DNA of 64,000 nt from Coriaria nepalensis (taxonomy: Eukaryota; Streptophyta; Magnoliopsida; Cucurbitales; Coriariaceae), in assembly GCA_027186245.1 (NCBI GenBank), contig CP114484.1:11666001-11730000 (forward strand). The letters run 5' to 3'. Shown here piece by piece: positions 25,699 to 36,777 of the stretch. The position numbers and the translations under genes were made by a program. Each line of letters starts with the position of its first letter. Position 1 is the stretch's first letter. The notes beneath the pieces were generated by a model. It had not been told where the DNA came from and did no database searches. It worked only from the letters and a program-made list of their open reading frames with translations.

Positions 25699-26184
25699 AA
25701 GAGAGACACATGTATCAATAAATACATAGCTAGAATTGAGAGTTATAGATTTACAGAGGAAAAAGGGTTAAATGTAGACAAATTTAAAAAGGGGGGGTTA
25801 CTATTTCACATGGGGTTGGGTGATGTGAATTGTAAACACTTTTACCATCTTCTTCTGTCTACACCATGTGTGGATTTACTTCATCATTTATCTGGCGCCA
25901 GTTAATTTTATAAATTACCACCCCTAACTTTTCTTTATTTATCTTTTCCCCCCTCTTTCTTTTATTTTATTTTATTTTTATTTATTTATTTTGATATTCA
26001 ACAAGGAATTGTAGTACGTAAGCTAGCAATGACGGTAGAAGTTAGAAATTAGTAATTAACTAATTACAATTATCTATTTGCATTATGATTAATCCGCATT
26101 AGTCAACACCTTTTTAATTTATTTTCTAATAAATTAGGTGAATTGATTCATCAATTTTAATATCATCCCATCAATCAAGCTTTT

Positions 26185-26238
26185 AGTAAATTATAAATAA
26201 AATTAGTAAATTATAAATAAAATTAGTAAATTATAACA
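26185..26238. repeat. Short tandem repeat, 20-base unit
   Basis: Two full copies and one partial copy of agtaaattataaataaaatt in a row. Confidence 0.9.
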
Positions 26239-26540
26239 TGAAAGCATGTGCCCCTCCAATTAAGGGTAAGTTCAAGAAAAAATTAAAAATTAAAAAACCC
26301 CAACCTAAAATATACCCCATGACAACAATCAATTAGCATAAAATCCCAATGGGCTACTAAAATTGTACTCCCATCAATTTTATGTGAGCTACAAGTACAA
26401 TGCAAACTGGGGTCCATCATGTGGGCCTAAAGTAAACACTCAAAGCATCTACAAGGTAGAGGGCCCCCCATGTGCCCATTTAACATCAACTTAACAAATG
26501 GGTGGGAAGGAGATGAGTTTTGAGTCCTGCTAAAATAAAG

Positions 26541-26575
<35 letters not shown>

Positions 26576-27059
26576 GCCACGTGGCTCACACATCCCGCTT
26601 CTCTTTTGGCTACTCATGTCTTCATCTGAGATGTTGAGGGACCGTAATGGGATAACAGGATAAGGCTTCTATTTCCTATAACTAGTTCAAAAATATCTTT
26701 GACAGCCCTCTGTGCGATCATCCAATCCGATACCCAGAAAGACCAAGGTAACTATTTTTCACTCGCATAAAATGCTTTATATGTTTTTGATCATTAGTAT
26801 ATAATAATGCTGTTAATTACAATGTTCATTTAAGGGGCAAAATCTTAATGCAACATGGTGCAAGTACAAAGCAGCAATCTATTATTTGACAAACTTTGAT
26901 GATATTCTAGAGACAATAAAAACCTTATCTTTCACAATCCTTACGAGGACCAACCTTGATTCATCATTTAGTATCACAAATTTATAACATAATAATCATA
27001 TGCACTGTAAGTTGGAATGACAAACCAAATGAAGATACAATGATTAAGAGCGATGATTT

Positions 27060-28181
27060 TTAGTCAAGTCCGGAAATTTCAATTTCCTTTCGCTTCAGTT
27101 CCAATAACATGCGTTCATTCTCAAGCTTCATCCTCTCGTTCTCCATCCTTAATTTCTCCAACTCACTGTCTCTTTTCCGACTGAATCTCTGCCACCTGAA
27201 TCTCTGCTTCTCTATTTCCACCATCTCAATCTGAATCTGAACCCTCTGTTCTTCCAACTGAAGCAGGCGGAACTCGATCCACTGCTTTTGTGACCAGGGT
27301 GTTCCCATGCTCTCTGGTGATACTTGTGGATGACGATGATGATGATGATCACAAGCTTCTTCTGGGCCCACCATACCTTGTTGTTTCAGCCTCTTTGTCG
27401 AGCTTCCCATGGCTTCATGATCATCAAGTTCTACATCGTCATCATCCTCCTCCTCATCATCAACATCATCCTTATCATGATCATTAAAATGATCATCTCT
27501 ACTTCTAAGAGCCAATTGCATAGAACGCTGCAAAGCCGGATCATGAGGAAGATGCAATCTATTGCCATTATGGTAAGAACACATCTCTTCATAAAAAAGT
27601 TGCTTCGAGCTCAAGATTTTCCTAACATCATCCTTCTCTTTCTCCGTCAGAAACTCAATCACATCCAAAAGAGCCGGGTTTTCCACCACTTGGCAAGAAG
27701 TGCCCCTCCCTAGCATATCATTAAGCCTCTTATACCTCTTATTGAGGTCATTAAACTTATCCTCGCATTGCTGCGGTGAAACATTATAACCCCTTTGAGC
27801 CATCACCTTCGAGATGGATTTCCACTTACCCTTTTTCTGTAAGACCGAAAATTTCTTTCTCCCTCCTCCTCCTCCTATACAATCTGAACCAGTAGCTGTA
27901 TCATCATCTACATATGAAACGGTTGTGATTAGAAGCTTCACCATTTTATCAGTCCATTTCACACGCTGCCATTGTGTTCCCTTTTTCTCCAAAGAAAGAT
28001 CATTATGTCCATCTATATCTATACCTTCTTCATTATAGCTAGGGTCGTCTTCATGGATCGAAAGAGTTCGATCAGAATTTTGGATGGTTCCTAATGTCAA
28101 AGGGTATCCTACAGGTCCTTGCCGAAGGTCAATACTTCCATACCGATAAGAATCTCCTCCTTGTGGTATATTCCCTTCCAT
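27060..28181 (-). CDS. Single-domain trihelix transcription factor (At1g21200/At1g76870 type)
   Basis: A single exon of 373 residues. One trihelix (Myb/SANT-like) domain lies at about 72-165 (QWQRVKWTDKMVKLLITTVSYVDDD, then GKWKSISKVMAQRGYNVSPQQCEDKFNDLNKRYKRLN). It is followed by NPALLDVIEFLTEKEKDDVRKILSSKQLFYEEMCSYHN-type sequence, an Asp/Glu-rich and His-rich stretch at about 235-285, and a C-terminal coiled coil (WIEFRLLQLEEQRVQIQIEM... KLENERMLLELKRKEIEI) as in the SH4/GT-gamma-like trihelix clades. The domain differs clearly from those of the two GT-2-type genes nearby, so it is a different subfamily and not a recent duplicate. The start ATG at 28181 is the first in frame. A nuclear DNA-binding role is inferred from the family; the target is unknown. 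It is head to head with eIF5B. Confidence 0.85.
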   Translation of the reverse strand: MEGNIPQGGDSYRYGSIDLRQGPVGYPLTLGTIQNSDRTLSIHEDDPSYNEEGIDIDGHNDLSLEKKGTQWQRVKWTDKMVKLLITTVSYVDDDTATGSDCIGGGGGRKKFSVLQKKGKWKSISKVMAQRGYNVSPQQCEDKFNDLNKRYKRLNDMLGRGTSCQVVENPALLDVIEFLTEKEKDDVRKILSSKQLFYEEMCSYHNGNRLHLPHDPALQRSMQLALRSRDDHFNDHDKDDVDDEEEDDDDVELDDHEAMGSSTKRLKQQGMVGPEEACDHHHHRHPQVSPESMGTPWSQKQWIEFRLLQLEEQRVQIQIEMVEIEKQRFRWQRFSRKRDSELEKLRMENERMKLENERMLLELKRKEIEISGLD

Positions 28182-29407
28182 TTTTACTCGTCACAAACAA
28201 AAAAACTTCACAATTTCACATCAGACCCATGAATTTATTGCGCCTACCAGCATTAAGAAGCCACTTCTTTTAATTCGCCGAGTTAAATTAGCATCATGGT
28301 TGGTCAAATTTCAATTCACACAGTTCTTCTTTCCCCTTCCTACAGCATCCAATAATTCTCACCGCTCAAGACTATTAATACAAACATAAACCCATACGGA
28401 ACATTTGGTATAAACCCTAAACCTTTTTAAGTTTTCACACACGGAATCAAGAAATTTCCTAGATAGAGAGCAAAATCTTATTTATTAATAGGGAAATAGA
28501 CAGATACAACCAAAAAAAAAAAATTATATCTTTAGAACTGAGACGCAATCGACAGAGAAGGAAAATTACTTAGCTGTTCTAACTTCTAATCTCCCTCTGT
28601 AGCAGAGTATCCATAGAAGCCATATGACTGCTTTGAAAATGGTGAGTCTTGTAAACACTAAGAACACCTCCAGTGTCGCCTGAGAAACGAAAATTGTGCG
28701 GCACTTTTTGTATATAATACTAAATTATATAATTTTGGACTGTTTTGTTTTTTTCCTTCTTTTTGGTCCAAGTATTACTTCTTGGGCCTTGAATAAACCG
28801 AAAGGACCGAAAATGTAGCGGAGTGAGTCGGTGGGCTTTTTTCTTTTCAAGGCCCATTCACTGTTACGATGATTACACAACCCTAGAAGAAATAGAAGAG
28901 TCGAAGATCATCATCTCTCTCTTTCCCCTTTATTTTTTTGGTTCATTTCTTCATTCTTACATAATTCTCCGACTCTCTCTCTCTCTCCCCCTGCTTGTTT
29001 GCTTTTCTCTGCAGCAAATCCTCCTCCGCGTTTCTGACAAGCACTCTCCATTTTCTGACACATCCCATTTCCCTCGCATAAATCTCCAATCCTCTTAATC
29101 CATCAATTTGATACAGCTCATCTGTAATCAGAGTAAGCTCTCTTTCACTCTTTCTTTGTATTCATGATAACCATCTAATACCTAATTTTCAGAAATGGGT
29201 AGAAATGGATTCTGATTGTACTCTTTCTTTAAAGAAAAAATAATGTTTAGATGTATCAAGTTTATCGGTTTTCATGTGATGTATAAGCGTAAATAGATCA
29301 AATTATATTGAGTGTCTTTTTCTTTTGTTATGGTAATTGATTTGCAGTTAGGGTTTTGGAGGGGCCAGCTTTGTTTTCTAGACAGACCTAAATTCGCCGA
29401 GACTTCA
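28182..29407. promoter_or_regulatory. Divergent promoter region of the trihelix gene and eIF5B, with eIF5B 5' UTR intron
   Basis: About 1.2 kb separates the two start codons. Site II-like motifs (tgggcc near 28783, ggccca near 28851) and an accctag telo-box-like motif (about 28881) lie before a CT-rich leader at 28910-29000. The eIF5B leader is spliced: donor GTAAGC at 29133, acceptor ending at 29347. The first bases after the acceptor, ttagggtttt, form a perfect reverse telo-box. Site II plus telo-box is the usual promoter signature of plant translation genes. Confidence 0.6.
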
Positions 29408-32400
29408 ATGGGTCGGAAGAAGCCTACTGCTCGGGACGACGATAAGGCCCCTGTGGCAGCTCAGGGCGGTGGAAAATCAAAGAAGAAATCTCACTTGATA
29501 GATGATGACGAGTATGCCATTGGGACTGAATTATCTGAGGAGTCTCAGGTTCAAGAAAAGAAGGTTGTGAATACAGGCAAAAAGAAGGGTAACTCTAAAT
29601 CTTCTTCAGAGCACAAAGACGATGAAGAGGATGAAGATGATGATGTTCCTGAAATTGTTATCACTGGGAAGAAGAAGGGTAAGTCCAAGAAGGGCGGAGG
29701 AGGGAATAGCATGTCTAGCATATCGAGTTTTGGGTTGCTTGAGGATGAGGAAAAAGATGGTGATGTTGTTGATGACGAGGATGATCAAGAATCTAAAGAA
29801 GATGACAATGAAGAAGATGCTCCTGTGGTGAGTTTTTCAGGGAAGAAGAAACCTTCTAAGTCTTCAAAAAAAGGTGGTAGTCTGTTTTCAGCATCAGCCT
29901 TTGATGCTATTGATGATGAGGATGGTGGAGAGATAATTGATAATGAGAGTAAAGTGGAGGAACAAAATGATGATGAGCCCGTCATATGTTTTACGGGGAA
30001 GAAGAAGTCATCTAATGGTGGCAAGAAGGGTGGTGCTTTTTCGGCATCAAGTTTTGGCGCGCTTAACGAAGCTGAGATTGAGGATAAGGATGAGGAAAAA
30101 GATGATGATGAAGATGTTCCTCCAATTAGTTTTTCTGGTAAGAAAAAGAAATCCACTTCAAAGAAGAATGGCGTTTCATCTAGCGTTGCATTTATGGGTG
30201 AGGAAAATGATGAGGATGCATCCATATCAGAACCAAGTAGAGTAGGTGATGATTTGGAGCCCACAGTTATTGCATTTTTGGGTAAGAAGAAGTCTTCTAG
30301 GAAGAAAAGTAGTAGTGTCTTTACCGCCTCGAGTGATGAGTCTGGACTCAGGAATGAACTCAGAGATGTCACAGAACCTGAAATACCAAGTGGTGAAAGT
30401 GGTAGAAATGATATTGATACTTCTAAAACGAATAAAACTGATGAGGTAGCAGAGACTTCAAAAAGTAAAAAGAAGAAGAAGAAGGGTGGGAGAACAGCCC
30501 AAGAAGAAGATGATTTGGACAAGATTCTTGCAGAGCTTGGTGAGGGGACTGCTGCCCCTTCTGCCCCTCCTCCTCAAGAAGTGAAAGACGAGGTTCATCC
30601 TGAACCTGTTGCTCCAGTTATTGCTGCGGCTGAAAAGGAAGGTGAAGAAGAAAGTGTGGAGTCTGCTGCAGCTAAGAAGAAGAAAAAGAAGAAGGAGAAG
30701 GAAAAGGAGAAAAAGGCTGCAGCTTCAGCAGCTGCTACTGCGGTTGAGGAGAAGGATGAAAAGGTGGAGGAATTGGAGACAGAAACCACAGAATCCAAGA
30801 AAGGTGCTGCTAAGGGAAAAGCAGCTGTGAAGAAGGTGCCAAAGCATGTTAAGGAGATGCAAGAGGCAATTGCTAGGAGGAAAGAAGAGGAGGAGAGGAA
30901 GAAAAGGGAAGAAGAAGAGAAGTTGAGGAAAGAAGAAGAGGAGAAGCATAGACTAGAAGAGCTTGAGCGGCAAGCAGAAGAGGCTAAGCGCAGGAAAAAG
31001 GAAAAAGAAAAGGAGAAGAAACTAAAACTGAAGCAGGAGGGAAAGTTATTGACAGGAAAGCAAAAGGAAAACCAACGTAAGATAGAGGCAATAAGAAACC
31101 AATTCCTTGCGAATTCTGGGGGTCTACCTCTGCCTGCTGTAGACCTTAGTGCACCAACAAAACGACCCATATATCAGACCAAGAAAACAAAAGCAGCACA
31201 TCATCAAGCAAATGTTGCTGGCTCGTCGAAAGTTGTGGAGAAGGTAGAAGAAAAGGATAACCAGAATGAAAGTGTGGCAGAGGTTGATCCTTTGGAAGCT
31301 GAGAAGATTGAAGAAGTGGAGTCAATGAATGTGGAGGAGAAATCAGAAGTTTCTGAGGCTGTTGAAGAGAATGGGATGGATGAAGAAGAAGAAGAAGAAG
31401 AAGAAGAAGAGGATGAATGGGATGCAAAGAGTTGGGATGATGCTGATGTTAATTTATCTCTGAAAAGTTCATTTGCCGATGAAGAGGCTGAATCGGAGCC
31501 TGAGTCCATGGTCAAAAAAGAGAAAAAGACAGGAGCACCAACTTCCCGTAATGTAGCTCCTGCCTCTAAGTCAGTAAAATCTAAAGATGTGAATAATAGT
31601 AAAAAACAGCCTGAGGTGGAAGTTTCTGATAAAAACAGAAGGAAAAATTCTGTCCTTAAGACGGACGCTCCAAGTTCAGACTCTCCTCCCACCATCAAGG
31701 GAGAAGACAATCTCCGTTCTCCTATATGCTGTATTATGGGCCATGTTGATACTGGTAAAACCAAGCTGCTGGATTGTATCCGAGGTACTAATGTTCAGGA
31801 AGGTGAGGCTGGAGGTATTACACAACAGATTGGTGCAACTTATTTTCCAGCAGAGAACATCCGTGAAAGAACCAAGGAGCTAAAAGCTGATGCAAAGCTG
31901 AAAGTCCCAGGTCTTCTTGTTATTGATACTCCGGGCCACGAATCCTTCACAAACCTACGTTCTCGGGGTTCTGGTCTTTGTGACATTGCAATTTTGGTAG
32001 TCGATATCATGCATGGATTAGAGCCACAAACTATTGAATCCCTCAACCTCTTGAGAATGAGAAACACCGAATTCATAGTCGCTTTAAATAAGGTATTGGT
32101 TGTATCTTTTCAGTCTGTAGTACCTGTTCTCCAAACCCACGACAGGGAAGAGAAAACCTAGAAAATATCTGTAGATCATCCTCAATTTTGTATTTCAAGA
32201 TTATCTAAATTTTCAGGTGGATCGACTCTATGGGTGGAAAGTGTGCCGTAATGCACCGATTGTGAAGGCAATGAAGCAGCAAACCAAAGATGTCCAAAAT
32301 GAGTTCAATATGAGGCTAACTCAGGTCATACTTACTCCCTTTGCTTTTTGCTTCAACTAGCTTCAGCTTGACATCCCTTATAAATCTCTTTACTTTGTTT

Positions 32401-34925
32401 GATCTATAGATTATCACAGAATTCAAAGAACAAGGGTTAAATACTGAATTGTACTATAAAAATAAAGAAATGGGGGAAACCTTCAGTATAGTTCCTACAA
32501 GTGCTATTAGGTAAGACACGAGCACTCTTGCGATACTTTGGTTTAGTTACCTGGGCTTTTGACTGATATCTATCTATATCTTGATTTTATTTGTTGATGG
32601 ATATAACAGTGGTGAAGGCATTCCGGATTTGTTGTTATTACTGGTTCAGTGGACACAAAAAACTATGGTTGACAAGCTTTTATATAGTGATGAAGTGCAG
32701 GTCATTTTTCTTTGGCCTTTGTTTTGATTACTTGTATGTTTCAAGATGTACGGATTCTTACAGTAGGATGATTGTTCAAAACAGTGTACAGTTTTGGAGG
32801 TTAAAGTTGTTGAAGGTCATGGGACAACCATTGATGTCGTACTAGTTAACGGTGTACTCCATGAAGGAGATCAAATAGTTGTTTGTGGAATGCAGGTAAA
32901 TGCCGAATTTTTCGACTGAGTTTATGAAGATTTATTAGATTCTTTAACGTAATTGTCTTATGTAGGGTCCAATCGTTGCCTCAATCCGGGCATTGCTGAC
33001 ACCCCACCCAATGAAAGAACTTCGAGTTAAGGTAAGATTATTACAGTTTTTACAAATTAAAACATGTTTATACATTTCAAAACACATTTCTGCATTTAAA
33101 ACTTGAAAATAATGGCCAAATAGGTACAAAAAGTAACAAAACGTGAAAATAATTATCAAATGAGTATGCTAAAGCAAAAATGCATATTTTTGGTGGACAA
33201 AAATTGTGTCAGAGGTTGTTCCCTTATGATTACCTATTTTTGATTTTTGAATTCTGAAAACTGAAATGCATTATCAATCAGGATACTGCTACCAGCGACA
33301 AGAGGTGGTCAGCTTTGATTTTTGATTTTTCTATGTTTATATTTTATTACAGTGATTTGGAATGAATTGATATTCCTGTAAATGTCTTGAAGGTATCTAT
33401 ACCTGGAAGTGATACGGTATTAACATGGGTTGAGAGTCGTAATTCCCAGAAAATAGTATTTCCTCATTTGGGGTTAAAAATATTGATTTTTGACCCTTGT
33501 TACTTATACAGACGTAATAGGGCTGGTCATTGGTGAATTCAGTTGTTGTCTGATTTCAGGGTACGTATCTGCATCATAAGGAAATCAAGGCCGCTCAGGG
33601 TATCAAGATTACAGCCCAGGTGATTATATATTAAAAATTCTATACACAAGAGTTTCTCAGCTTTATTCATGTCAGAGGCTTTATTATATGTTGTGCTTTG
33701 TACTTGTAGGGACTTGAGCATGCTATTGCTGGCACTGGTCTTTATGTGGTGGGTCCTGATGATGACTTGGAAGATATCAAGGAATCAGCTATGGAAGATA
33801 TGAAGTCAGTCCTGAACAGGATCGACAAAAGCGGAGAAGGAGTTTGTGTGCAGGCATCTACACTAGGTTCCTTAGAAGCATTGCTAGAGTTTTTGAAGTC
33901 CCCAGCAGTGAGAATTCCTGTTAGTGGCATAAGCATTGGCCCTGTACATAAAAAGGATGTAATGAAGGCTAGTGTAATGCTCGAAAAGAAGAAGGAATAT
34001 GCAACTATCTTGGCGTTTGATGTCAAAGTAACCCCTGAGGCGCGGGAGCTAGCTGATGAACTGGGTGTGAGGATCTTTACTGCTGATATCATTTATCACC
34101 TGTTCGATCAATTCAAGGCCTATATTGATAATCTCAGAGAGGAAAAGAAAAGGGAAGCTGCTGATGAAGCAGTCTTCCCATGTGTCCTCAAGATTTTACC
34201 AAACTGTGTTTTCAACAAGAAAGATCCGATTGTGTTGGGGGTTGATGTACTGGAAGGCATAGCAAAGGTATCTTATAGTCTATAGTTCGCTACTTACTTC
34301 CGCTCAATGGTGTTACTATTCCCTTGGTTCATACTTGCGGATTAGGAAGCTAAGACTGCTCTTTCCTTCGCACGTCTTCTGAGTTGTTTCTGGTTTGTTT
34401 CCAGGTTGGGACTCCCATATGTATTCCTCAAAGGGAGTTTATTGATATTGGCCGCATTGCATCTATTGAAAATAACCACAAACCAGTTGATATAGCAAAG
34501 AAAGGACAGAAAGTCGCGATTAAGGTAAATTATGTTTTTAGCTTATTCCATGGTTTTATTGCTATTACCTGCTAGCAGAAGGCTGAAACATTGCTGCCTT
34601 GTGCTATGAAGGGTGGTTTTTGACATGTTTTTTCTTGGTTATGCTTTTTAACAGATTGTTGGGTCCTCTCCTGAAGAGCAGCAAAAGATGTTTGGCAGGC
34701 ATTTTGAGATCGAGGATGAACTTGTCAGCCACATCTCAAGGAGCTCGATTGACGTTCTTAAAGCCAATTACCGGGTAATTTTCATAAAATAAATTTTTTG
34801 CTCTCCCCTGAGGGTAATTGCAACTGTGATTGATTGTGTTTGCATTTTAACCTTTACAGGATGATTTATCAAATGAGGAATGGAAGCTGGTTGTGAAATT
34901 GAAGAGTCTCTTCAAGATACAATGA
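29408..34925 (+). CDS. Translation initiation factor eIF5B
   Basis: Eleven coding exons: 29408-32092, 32217-32324, 32410-32510, 32610-32700, 32785-32895, 32966-33031, 33560-33619, 33710-34267, 34405-34524, 34655-34774 and 34860-34925. The frame is open throughout and gives 1361 residues. The first 700 or so residues are acidic/basic and disordered, with several tandem copies of a GKKK...KK...FxAS module. The GTPase domain begins near residue 774: G1 GHVDTGKT at about 778, G2 [11 protein letters not shown]3 DTPGHE and G4 NKVD, which is split by the intron after NK. Downstream are domain II ([37 protein letters not shown]), domain III and C-terminal domain IV ending [21 protein letters not shown]. 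eIF5B is the cytosolic GTPase that promotes 60S subunit joining at the start codon. Starting at [12 protein letters not shown] is the family start and follows a spliced leader. The Arabidopsis counterpart is of similar size. Confidence 0.96.
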
Positions 34926-36117
34926 GTGCTGTGGGAAACTGGTTAGTCACTTGAGCAGTTGTCTGCTATTCGAATGCTTGGAGGTTTTGAAGAAACAAGG
35001 GGATTAATGCGGAAACCATGCGGTTGTCCCGAAAGAGAAATTTTTTGGGGGGGGGGGGGGTGTCGTTGGAGTTAACCATATTTTGGTCCCAGTTGAGAGT
35101 TACCAAAAATATATACATTTTGCAATGGTACGGGTTTTGAGGTTATAGAGGCTGTATTTTATGGTGATGATTACAAACTTTTATTTTCGTCTCTTTTTTT
35201 TTTTTGTTTGTTTGTTTTGGGGGGGGGGGGGGGGGGGTGGTGTTCTGAAATAAGAAGCAATTGCGGGAATAGGTGATCTGTGAGCAGCTGCCATTTTGAT
35301 AGAATCGTGACATTCTTGTTAATTTCTTCTTCTTTTTTTGGGGAAATTTCTTTTGTTGCACTTTCAATCGAGTGTCCATTTCTCACTAGTCACTCCTGAT
35401 GTGGATGAAAAATGAAATTTAGAGGCCAATGGGTGGGGGGGGGGGGTGTCAATATGGTGGTAACAATAACTTATTGACATGTTATCCTCTCCTATCATAA
35501 GATTATGCAAAGGTAGTAGGCACCTTTTTTTTCCCTAATTTCTATTCAATATCTAAAAGCCTTCCCGCTAGGTTCACTTTTTTACATTTGTGCAAGTAGA
35601 ACAAAGTTGTAGAAAGAAACTTGCTATCATTGTACCTCAACTTGGGTCTTTTAAGGGTCCAGGTCTTGGGTGTTTGCCCTACTTTGAGGTTACGAGTTTG
35701 AAGGTGCATGGTATTTTATGTCGTACCTGATACCGCTGTCAGCATGAGCTGAAAGTCAGATGCTGCTTGCATGTAATGTAAGGGTTAACGAACTGATAAA
35801 AGCAAAAAGCATAGCAGTATTTATACCATGCTATAGCAGCACTTGTGGTTATAGTAGCTAGAAAAAAGCAGCTAATTAATTAGTAACTAGACTTATATAT
35901 TGCAGTTATACTTCTGGGTCTGGGGTATAAATTGAGCACCCATAGAGCAAAACTCACAAGTCTCGGGCACTGCTTGCTTAAGGCTCAATCTGTTCCATTT
36001 CCAAAGTTAAATATACATATAGAAAAACCAAAAAGAAGAAACATCATAAATCAAAGAAGCACATATTATACATGATTACAGCACTGATCAAATACTTGGA
36101 AGCATAAATATGACTAA
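34926..36117. other. Convergent intergenic region, eIF5B 3' UTR to VTL 3' UTR
   Basis: No gene seen. It contains three long guanine tracts on the plus strand at 35047-35060 (14 G), 35219-35237 (19 G) and 35435-35446 (12 G), each close to T-rich sequence. The remainder is unremarkable. Confidence 0.7.
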
Positions 36118-36777
36118 TCAAAGCCCACTGGAGCCAATCAACTTGGTTAACCCAAAGGTTATAGCCATAGCAAACCACCCCCCGACCAAAACCCTAAACA
36201 AGGATTGAACCTTAGGTGCATTCCCCAACATAGCCCCTAACCATCCAAACACCATCAAAGCCAAGGTCACTGCTCCCACCACCACCCCAACCCTCACCTT
36301 ATAGTCTCTTATAAACGACGCGGCTAGTAATGGCACCATTGCTCCCACCGAAAAAGTCAAAGCCGATGCAGCCGAGGCTTGCAACGGATTCGGAAAACTT
36401 TCCCTCTCTCCCTCCTCCTCTTCATCGCTTTTCCCTCTTCTCTCTTTCTCTCTCTTCAGCTGTGCCAGCTCTATGTCCAATTGTGCGTAAACAGAAACGA
36501 ACTCTCCAATGGCCATGCTACAAGCCCCAGCTACTAGACCAGCAAAACCGGTGAGTATCATGGCCTTGACGTCTTGTTTAACGGCTCCAACACCTATCAT
36601 TAGTGATGCAGTGGAGACGAGCCCATCGTTGGCACCTAGGACTGCCGCCCGAAGCCATTGGGCCCGTTTCAAGTAGTTTAATTCTTCTTCAGGCTGGGTG
36701 GCAATTTGTTGTTGCTCGAGGTCGTTCGGAGGGTTGAATTTACCATTTTGGAAGGAAGTTTGATGACTGGATGCCAT
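36118..36777 (-). CDS. Vacuolar iron transporter-like protein (VTL, nodulin-21 family)
   Basis: A single exon of 219 residues, typical length for this family. The N-terminal cytosolic part ends with LNYLKRAQWLRAAVLGANDG, the family signature. Hydrophobic segments follow: about 55-75 (LVSTASLMIGVGA), 80-105 (AMILTGFAGLVAGACSMAIGEFVSV), 150-170, 178-200 and 203-218, which fits five membrane helices. The segment between helices 2 and 3 (LDIELAQLKREKERRGKSDEEEEG) is short and charged; the longer metal-binding domain of true VIT1 transporters is missing, as in all VTL proteins. VTLs move iron into the vacuole and several are down-regulated when iron is short. The ATG at 36777 opens MASSHQTS; the in-frame extension upstream is non-conserved and would overlap the leader. 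Confidence 0.9.
   Translation of the reverse strand: MASSHQTSFQNGKFNPPNDLEQQQIATQPEEELNYLKRAQWLRAAVLGANDGLVSTASLMIGVGAVKQDVKAMILTGFAGLVAGACSMAIGEFVSVYAQLDIELAQLKREKERRGKSDEEEEGERESFPNPLQASAASALTFSVGAMVPLLAASFIRDYKVRVGVVVGAVTLALMVFGWLGAMLGNAPKVQSLFRVLVGGWFAMAITFGLTKLIGSSGL

Larger units (their letters stand above)
23589..27059. other. Intergenic region between GT-2-type gene and single-domain trihelix gene
   Basis: No gene can be supported. The first 800 bases are the promoter and GA/CT-rich leader of the minus-strand gene. Two microsatellites and a short tandem repeat are listed separately; (TA)n tracts lie near 25040-25053 and 26544-26571. Confidence 0.5.

Noticed and set aside
25399..25905. 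Open frame of 168 codons on the plus strand
   Set aside because: A large part is poly-Ile coded by the ATT microsatellite; flanks match no family.
26185..26238. Short regularly repeated unit that might suggest a CRISPR-like array
   Set aside because: The units are directly adjacent with no spacers, and the genome is a plant's; it is a simple tandem repeat.
31204..31764. Long minus-strand open frames under eIF5B
   Set aside because: Ser/Phe-rich shadows of the Glu/Lys-rich coding strand.
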